Below, piece after piece: positions 59,297 to 64,000 of a DNA stretch of 64,000 bases (its first letter is position 1; the number at the start of each line of letters is the position of its first letter). The translations under genes and the position numbers were made by a program. The notes under the pieces were generated by a model that worked only from the letters and a program-made list of their open reading frames with translations, did no database searches and was not told the origin of the DNA. Location: the NCBI RefSeq assembly GCF_004138165.1, contig NZ_RYFF01000008.1, forward strand, positions 1-64,000. The letters run 5' to 3'. This DNA is from Candidatus Chloroploca sp. Khr17. Lineage in GTDB: Bacteria > Chloroflexota > Chloroflexia > Chloroflexales > Chloroflexaceae.

Positions 59297-60232
59297 TTAC
59301 CCACCCATGCGGCCGACCAGTTCACGCAACCCATTGAGCCATGCTGTCCCCGTCAGCGGACGGCGTCCGGCGGGATGAAGTTCAGTCACTTCAAGGGCTC
59401 CTGAGCCAGTCAGGATCAGGGGTGCCCCCGAGTCAGCACGGCCAAGCAAGGTACCAGGGGCCTGCTCAGCGCACACATCGGGATGGACCACCGCATTGCG
59501 TAAGCGCAGATCCTGGCCGCGCCAGGTTGTCACGGTACCAGGCCAGGGATCATAGGCACGGATCATCCGCTCGATCACCAGCGCCGGCTTGCTCCAGTCA
59601 ACCTGTCCATCGGCTTTCGTCAGCATCGGGGTCACCGTTGCGAGCGCATGATCCTGCGGGCGCGGCACCAGGCTGCCGGCGGCATAGGGCGGGATGGCTT
59701 CAACCAGCAGGCCTGCGCCAAGCCGAAAGAGTTCATCGGTAAGCGCAGCCGCCCGAGCCGCAGAAGGAAGCGACACCACCGCCTGCACCAGCATTGGGCC
59801 ACTATCCATCCCCGGGTCAAGCCGAATAATCGTCACCCCGGTGAACTCGTCACCAGCCAGGATTGCCCCAGTCACTGGTGTCGGCCCACGGTAAAGCGGC
59901 AGCAGCGAGGGATGGATGTTGAGAAAGCCGAGCGGCGGGATGGCAAGCACATTGCGGCGCAGGATCTCGCCATAGGCAGCCACCACGCCAAGATCAGGCG
60001 CACAGGCCGCGATGGTTGCCACCACCTCGGGATCACGCAGAGTTGCAGGTTGCAGCACCGGCAGACCAAGGGCAAGCGCCGCCGTCTTGACCGGAGGGGG
60101 CGTCAACTTGCCGCCACGACCTGCGGGACGGTCGGGCTGGGTGACAACCGCGACCACCTCGTACCCGGCGGCAACCAGGGCTTCGAGGGGATGCACGGCA
60201 AACGTCGGGCTGCCCATAAAGATCACACGCAT
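59297..60232 (-). CDS. fmt: methionyl-tRNA formyltransferase
   Basis: A 311-residue enzyme that formylates initiator Met-tRNA using 10-formyl-tetrahydrofolate. MRVIFMGSPTFAVHPLEALV, TQPDRPAGRGGKLTPPPVK and VVAAYGEILRRNVL are typical, and NIHPSLLPLYRGPTPVTGAIL corresponds to the N-x-H-x-S-L-L-P active-site region (usual R-G-A-A-P-I is RGPTPV here). GVTIIRLDPGMDSGPML follows. The C-terminal anticodon-arm domain is present (about 205-311). The ATG overlaps the glgX stop (TGATG), so it is coupled to glgX. Confidence 0.93.
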   Translation of the reverse strand: MRVIFMGSPTFAVHPLEALVAAGYEVVAVVTQPDRPAGRGGKLTPPPVKTAALALGLPVLQPATLRDPEVVATIAACAPDLGVVAAYGEILRRNVLAIPPLGFLNIHPSLLPLYRGPTPVTGAILAGDEFTGVTIIRLDPGMDSGPMLVQAVVSLPSAARAAALTDELFRLGAGLLVEAIPPYAAGSLVPRPQDHALATVTPMLTKADGQVDWSKPALVIERMIRAYDPWPGTVTTWRGQDLRLRNAVVHPDVCAEQAPGTLLGRADSGAPLILTGSGALEVTELHPAGRRPLTGTAWLNGLRELVGRMGG

Positions 60233-62388
60233 CAGGCATCGTCCTTCAACGGAGCGGACAATTCAGGAAAGCGTGTCCGTTCAGCCAGCACCACCAGGGA
60301 ACGAGGCTGAACGACATAGACTTCGCTGGTAGGTTGAACCGTGCCATCAGCATCGACCGGTGCCGTATCAACCAGCACTTCCCACGACGGATCATCAGGC
60401 CAATCGGGCAAAATGAATGGAATCGGATCATGTCCCGCATTGAAGAGGATCAAGAGCACATCGTCATGCACCGGCTGGCCCTGCTCATCCACCTCTTTCA
60501 TCACGCGCCCGTTGAGCAACAGACCGATACAGCGCAACTCGCTATTATTCCAAAGCCCGGGGCCAATCTCTTGACCATCGGGGCTAAGCCATTCAACATC
60601 ATACTCGGCACTACCGGGGTGCAACGGCCCCTGGAAGAAGTTCCGGCGGTGAAGCAACGGATGCTTACGGCGCAGCGCAATCAGACGGCGCGTAAAAGCC
60701 AGCAGAAGATCGGCTTCAGGATCGGGGGTCCAATCGAGCCACGAGATCGGATTATCCTGGCAATAGGCATTATTATTGCCCCCCTGGGTACGACCGCGCT
60801 CATCACCCGCGACAAGCATCGGGGTGCCCTGCGACAGGAACAGCGTCGCGAGGAAATTGCGCATCTGGCGCAAACGCATCTCACTGATGACGGGTTCTTC
60901 GGTTGGCCCCTCGACCCCACAATTCCAGGAATTGTTGTGGTTATCGCCATCACGGTTCTCTTCGCCATTGGCGCTATTATGTTTCTCGTTATAGCTGACG
61001 AGATCGCGGAGGGTGAAGCCATCGTGGGCAGTCACAAAATTGATGCTATGGTAAGGACGACGCCCATTATGGCGGTAGAGATCCATCGAACCCATAATGC
61101 GCGACGCAAACTCGGCCGCCTGAGCGCCATCACCCTTCCAAAACTTGCGCACATTATCGCGATACTTGCCATTCCACTCGGCCCAGGGTGAGGGGAAGCG
61201 CCCAACCCAGTACCCATCAGGGCCAACGTCCCACGGCTCGGCAATCAATTTGACCCGTGAAAGCACCGGATCGAGCTTGATCACATCAAAGAAGGGACTC
61301 GGTCGGTCGCCCTCGCCACGCACGAGGGTACGCGCCAAATCAAAGCGGAAGCCATCAACATGCATCTCCGTGACCCAATAGCGGAGACTATCAATCACAA
61401 GTTGCAAGACCCGGGGATTGGTTGTATTGAGACTATTGCCGGTACCGGTATAATCCATATAGTACCGAGGGCCGTCGGGTACCAAGCGATAGTACGAGGC
61501 ATTATCAAGCCCACGGAAGGCAATCGTTGGGCCAAGCTGATTGCCCTCACCGGTATGGTTATAGACCACATCGAGGATCACCTCGATCCCGGCAGCGTGC
61601 AATTGCTTGACCATCTGCTTGAACTCGGCGACCTGTTCCCCACGGCCACTCTTGCGGGCATACCGAGGGTCAGGCGCAAAAAAACCGAGGCTCTGATAGC
61701 CCCAGTAATTGGTCAGTTCACGCTCAACGAGAAACTGATCATTAAGGAAATGATGAATCGGCAGCAACTCGACCGCCGTTACCCCAAGATCTTTGAGATA
61801 CGCAATGGCCGGTTTGCTCGCCAGACCAGCGTAAGTACCGCGCAATTCTTTCGGCACATCAGGATGCTGCATCGTAAAGCCCTTGACGTGCAGTTCATAA
61901 ATGACCGATTCGTGGAGCGGGATATTAGGATGGCGATCATCACCCCAATCAAAGCGTGGATCAACGACCACCGAACGGGGCACATAGGGCGCACTATCGC
62001 GTTTGCCGATCGTCAGATCGGTGTACGGGCTGCCCACCCGATACCCATAGAGCGAATTATCCCAGGCGATAACACCAGAAAGCGCATAAGCATACGGGTC
62101 GATCAAGAGTTTATGCGGATTAAAGCGATGGCCGTGGGCAGGCTGATAAGGGCCATAGACGCGATAGCCATAGAGTTGACCGGGGGCAAGACCGGGGAGG
62201 TACCCATGCCAAATATCCTCGGTGCGTTCGGGCAAAACGATGCGCGTCAACTCACGAGGGGACGCAGCATCGGCAAAGAGACAGAGTTCCACCCGAGAAG
62301 CATGGGCCGAAAAGAGGGCAAAATTAACCCCCTCGCCGTCCCAATGAGCCCCAAGTGGATAGGGTTTTCCAGGCCAGATCGAGGACAT
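60232..62388 (-). CDS. glgX: glycogen debranching enzyme (GH13, GlgX-type)
   Basis: A 718-residue alpha-glucan debranching enzyme that hydrolyses alpha-1,6 branches of limit dextrin. An N-terminal CBM48-like domain (LGAHWDGEGVNFALFSAHAS) precedes the catalytic barrel: VILDVVYNHTGEG, VDGFRFDLARTL (nucleophile Asp), KLIAEPWDVG (acid Glu) and NFVTAHDGFTLRDLVSYN (stabilising Asp). The C-terminal beta domain is complete. It starts 3 bp after the der stop and overlaps fmt, so the three form an operon. It links glycogen use with core growth functions by position only. Confidence 0.95.
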   Translation of the reverse strand: MSSIWPGKPYPLGAHWDGEGVNFALFSAHASRVELCLFADAASPRELTRIVLPERTEDIWHGYLPGLAPGQLYGYRVYGPYQPAHGHRFNPHKLLIDPYAYALSGVIAWDNSLYGYRVGSPYTDLTIGKRDSAPYVPRSVVVDPRFDWGDDRHPNIPLHESVIYELHVKGFTMQHPDVPKELRGTYAGLASKPAIAYLKDLGVTAVELLPIHHFLNDQFLVERELTNYWGYQSLGFFAPDPRYARKSGRGEQVAEFKQMVKQLHAAGIEVILDVVYNHTGEGNQLGPTIAFRGLDNASYYRLVPDGPRYYMDYTGTGNSLNTTNPRVLQLVIDSLRYWVTEMHVDGFRFDLARTLVRGEGDRPSPFFDVIKLDPVLSRVKLIAEPWDVGPDGYWVGRFPSPWAEWNGKYRDNVRKFWKGDGAQAAEFASRIMGSMDLYRHNGRRPYHSINFVTAHDGFTLRDLVSYNEKHNSANGEENRDGDNHNNSWNCGVEGPTEEPVISEMRLRQMRNFLATLFLSQGTPMLVAGDERGRTQGGNNNAYCQDNPISWLDWTPDPEADLLLAFTRRLIALRRKHPLLHRRNFFQGPLHPGSAEYDVEWLSPDGQEIGPGLWNNSELRCIGLLLNGRVMKEVDEQGQPVHDDVLLILFNAGHDPIPFILPDWPDDPSWEVLVDTAPVDADGTVQPTSEVYVVQPRSLVVLAERTRFPELSAPLKDDA

Positions 62389-62391
62389 AAG

Positions 62392-63744
62392 CTATGAATC
62401 CTTATCCTTCTTCTCACGCGAGCGAAACACAATCACAATTGGCGTCCCGCCAAAACCATAGCGCTCACGGAGGCGATTTTCGAGATAGCGGCCATACGAC
62501 CAGTGGACAAGATTGCCATCATTGGCAAAAAAGAGGAAGACCGGCGGTTCCACCTGGGGTTGCACCGCATAATAGAGCCGGAGATGGGCACCCTTCTGCA
62601 CCGCCATCGGAGGCATATCAAGCACAGCCTGGCGCAGAAAGGCATTGAGTTCACCGGTGGGCACGCGTTTGATCCGTTGATCCTGGATCTCACGGGCAAG
62701 TTGAACAATGCGTCCGGTGCGTTGCCCATCGAGTGCCGAGATGAAGAGCAACGGCGCATACGAAATAAACTTGAACGCCTCGCGCACGCGATCCTCAAAC
62801 TCATAAAACGTCTGATTATCCTTCTCAAGCGCGTCCCACTTATTGACCAGAATAGCGACGCCCTTTTTCGCATCAAGGATCATCCCGGCGATATGGGTAT
62901 CCTGGGCGGTCACGCCTTCCACCGCATCAATCAGGAGCAGGGCGACATCGCAGCGCTCGATCGCCCGGAGGGCGCGCAAGACCGCGTACTTCTCGATCCC
63001 CCGTTCGATCCGGCCCGAACGCCGGATCCCTGCGGTATCAATGAGCGTCACCGGCTCGCCATCAACCATAATCGTCGTATCAATGGCATCACGAGTTGTG
63101 CCGGGAACCTGCGAGACAACACTGCGCTCGGTGCCAACCAGGCGATTGATCAGGCTCGACTTGCCCACATTCGGGCGCCCAACAATCGCAATGCGCAGAT
63201 GGCGCTCGGCCTCTTCTTCGATGGGGCGCTCGGGCAACAGCTCAACGAGGCGATCAAGCACATCGCCCGTTCCGAGGCTATGAAAGGCGCTCATCGGAAT
63301 CGGATCACCGAGGTTGAGTTCATAAAACTCAACCGCGTCGAGCGAGCGTTCAACGCTATCGCACTTATTGACCGCAAGCACAACACGCCCAGCCATCGGA
63401 CGCAAAATCTCGGCAACCTCACGATCAGCCGTCGTCAACCCATCGCGGCCGTCCACCATAAAAATCATCGCATCGGCCTGATCAATCGCCAGCGTGGCCT
63501 GTTCACGCGTCCGGCGGGCCAACTCTTCACTGGGAAGCTCAGGATCATCGCGGCCAAAGAGCAAACCTGCGGTATCAACAACGGTAAAATCGCATCCATT
63601 CCAGAAACTCTCGCCATAGAGGCGATCCCGGGTTGTGCCGGGTTCATCTTCAATAATTGCACGTCGCTCACCAATCAACCGGTTAAAAAAGGTTGATTTA
63701 CCGACATTTGGCCGCCCGATGATCGCGACGATTGGTTTTGCCAT
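62392..63744 (-). CDS. der: ribosome-assembly GTPase Der (EngA)
   Basis: A 450-residue protein with two tandem GTPase domains and a KH-like C-terminus. The first G domain has GRPNVGKSTFFNRL, DTAGLL and NKCD; the second has GRPNVGKSSLINRL, DTAGIRR and NKWD. The last 100 residues form the KH-like domain (RLYYAVQPQVEPPVFLFFAN). It acts in maturation of the 50S subunit. I chose the ATG at 63744 (MAKPIVAI) with GGAGG 5 bases upstream. Confidence 0.97.
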   Translation of the reverse strand: MAKPIVAIIGRPNVGKSTFFNRLIGERRAIIEDEPGTTRDRLYGESFWNGCDFTVVDTAGLLFGRDDPELPSEELARRTREQATLAIDQADAMIFMVDGRDGLTTADREVAEILRPMAGRVVLAVNKCDSVERSLDAVEFYELNLGDPIPMSAFHSLGTGDVLDRLVELLPERPIEEEAERHLRIAIVGRPNVGKSSLINRLVGTERSVVSQVPGTTRDAIDTTIMVDGEPVTLIDTAGIRRSGRIERGIEKYAVLRALRAIERCDVALLLIDAVEGVTAQDTHIAGMILDAKKGVAILVNKWDALEKDNQTFYEFEDRVREAFKFISYAPLLFISALDGQRTGRIVQLAREIQDQRIKRVPTGELNAFLRQAVLDMPPMAVQKGAHLRLYYAVQPQVEPPVFLFFANDGNLVHWSYGRYLENRLRERYGFGGTPIVIVFRSREKKDKDS

Positions 63745-63784
63745 AAGAACCTCCATGCGCCCGTCTGGCGCAGACTCTCGTGGC

Positions 63785-63793
63785 ATTATACCA
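63785..63793 (-). promoter_or_regulatory. extended -10 promoter of der
   Basis: On the minus strand it reads TGGTATAAT. A start near 63778 would give a leader of about 34 bases and would drive der-glgX-fmt. Confidence 0.55.
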
Positions 63794-63852
63794 AAAGCAT
63801 CTCATCTGTGCGGCGCGGGGGGGGGTGGGGCCTGCGGCCCCAAAGAAAAAAA

Positions 63853-63903
63853 GTTCTTCTGGGGAACGATGCCAGCTTTGCTGGCATCGTTCCCCAGAAG
63901 AAC
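63853..63903 (-). terminator. 24-bp-arm perfect hairpin with GCCAGC-TTT-GCTGGC centre
   Basis: The arms GTTCTTCTGGGGAACGATGC... and complement have a TTT loop. On the minus strand, TTTTTTTCTTTG follows the right arm, so it can terminate the gene ending at 63926. Confidence 0.7.
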
Positions 63904-63925
63904 CTAGGGTTTGAGGACGACAGCC

Positions 63926-64000
63926 CTAAAACAAAGCATTCGCCAGTTTACGCCGATAGGCAGGCACCAGCGGATGCTCATCACCGAGCAACGCAAAGAG
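63926..64000 (-). CDS. C-terminal end of an unidentified gene (partial)
   Basis: On the minus strand the frame from the window edge reads LFALLGDEHPLVPAYRRKLA, then NALF, and stops at 63926-63928. It lies upstream of der and before a hairpin. The HPLV...LA...L pattern faintly recalls a TPR-type repeat, but 24 residues are too few for a call. Confidence 0.5.
   Translation of the reverse strand, partial: LFALLGDEHPLVPAYRRKLANALF

Noticed and set aside
61360-62397. Long plus-strand reading frame (345 codons)
   Set aside because: It is antisense to glgX and shows no family motif.
62503-63696. Long plus-strand reading frame (397 codons)
   Set aside because: It is antisense to der; composition rich in Ile, Arg, Asn and His is typical of shadow frames here.

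Overview
The window most likely comes from a chromosome of the Chloroflexota, probably class Chloroflexia and possibly close to the filamentous phototrophs. This is inferred from MalT-type LuxR regulation next to a small 'DQAA' protein, a Sat-CysC fusion, abundant GCGCCTTTGCGTC-type intergenic repeats and the mix of housekeeping genes. No rRNA, tRNA, CRISPR array, complete insertion sequence or prophage was seen.

Layout. (1) 0-10.2 kb is an accessory surface-polysaccharide cluster on the + strand: a broken FemAB-like gene, an HPr-kinase-like P-loop protein, four family-2 glycosyltransferases plus two decayed ones, a PAPS-type sulfotransferase, a TIGR04325 methyltransferase, a GT8-like transferase and a PF14907 nucleotidyltransferase. 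(2) 10.2-12.3 kb holds a bifunctional ATP sulfurylase/APS kinase that can supply PAPS to the sulfotransferase. (3) 12.4-22.2 kb holds a MalT-like regulator, a small conserved protein, two genes read here as selenoproteins (a DsbA-like lipoprotein with a UxxC site, and SelD with Sec at position 18), menC, a glutamine cyclotransferase and a CBS protein. (4) 22.3-42.5 kb is mostly housekeeping and signalling: VWA protein, REC/GGDEF protein, DEAD-box helicase, MFS, phosphatase, PEP carboxylase, prfB with its programmed frameshift, a membrane peptidase, HIT, a receiver-only protein, thioesterase, NERD protein, UvrB, a Ser/Thr kinase and two small redox proteins. (5) 42.6-46.8 kb is a redox cluster: flavin disulfide reductase, halogenase-like flavoprotein, TVP38-type membrane protein. 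(6) 46.9-51 kb is a YnjBCD-like ABC importer with two separate permeases. (7) 51-64 kb holds an acetyltransferase coupled to a nonapeptide-repeat protein, an M20 peptidase, lipoproteins, a trans-sulfuration enzyme, an RRM protein and the run der-glgX-fmt.

The points most worth following are: two UGA codons with matching downstream stem-loops, giving a UxxC redox lipoprotein about 4 kb from SelD; three 150-bp non-autonomous elements with 24-bp inverted ends and 5-bp target duplications, one lying inside a broken gene and each abutting another copy of its own terminus; a family of long, perfect hairpins with a shared GCCAGC/GCTGGC core but unrelated outer arms; a near-identical 5' block in tandem glycosyltransferase genes beside truncated copies; and a SILSIGSAG nonapeptide-repeat gene translationally coupled to an acetyltransferase. 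All family assignments come from reading motifs; no database search was run.
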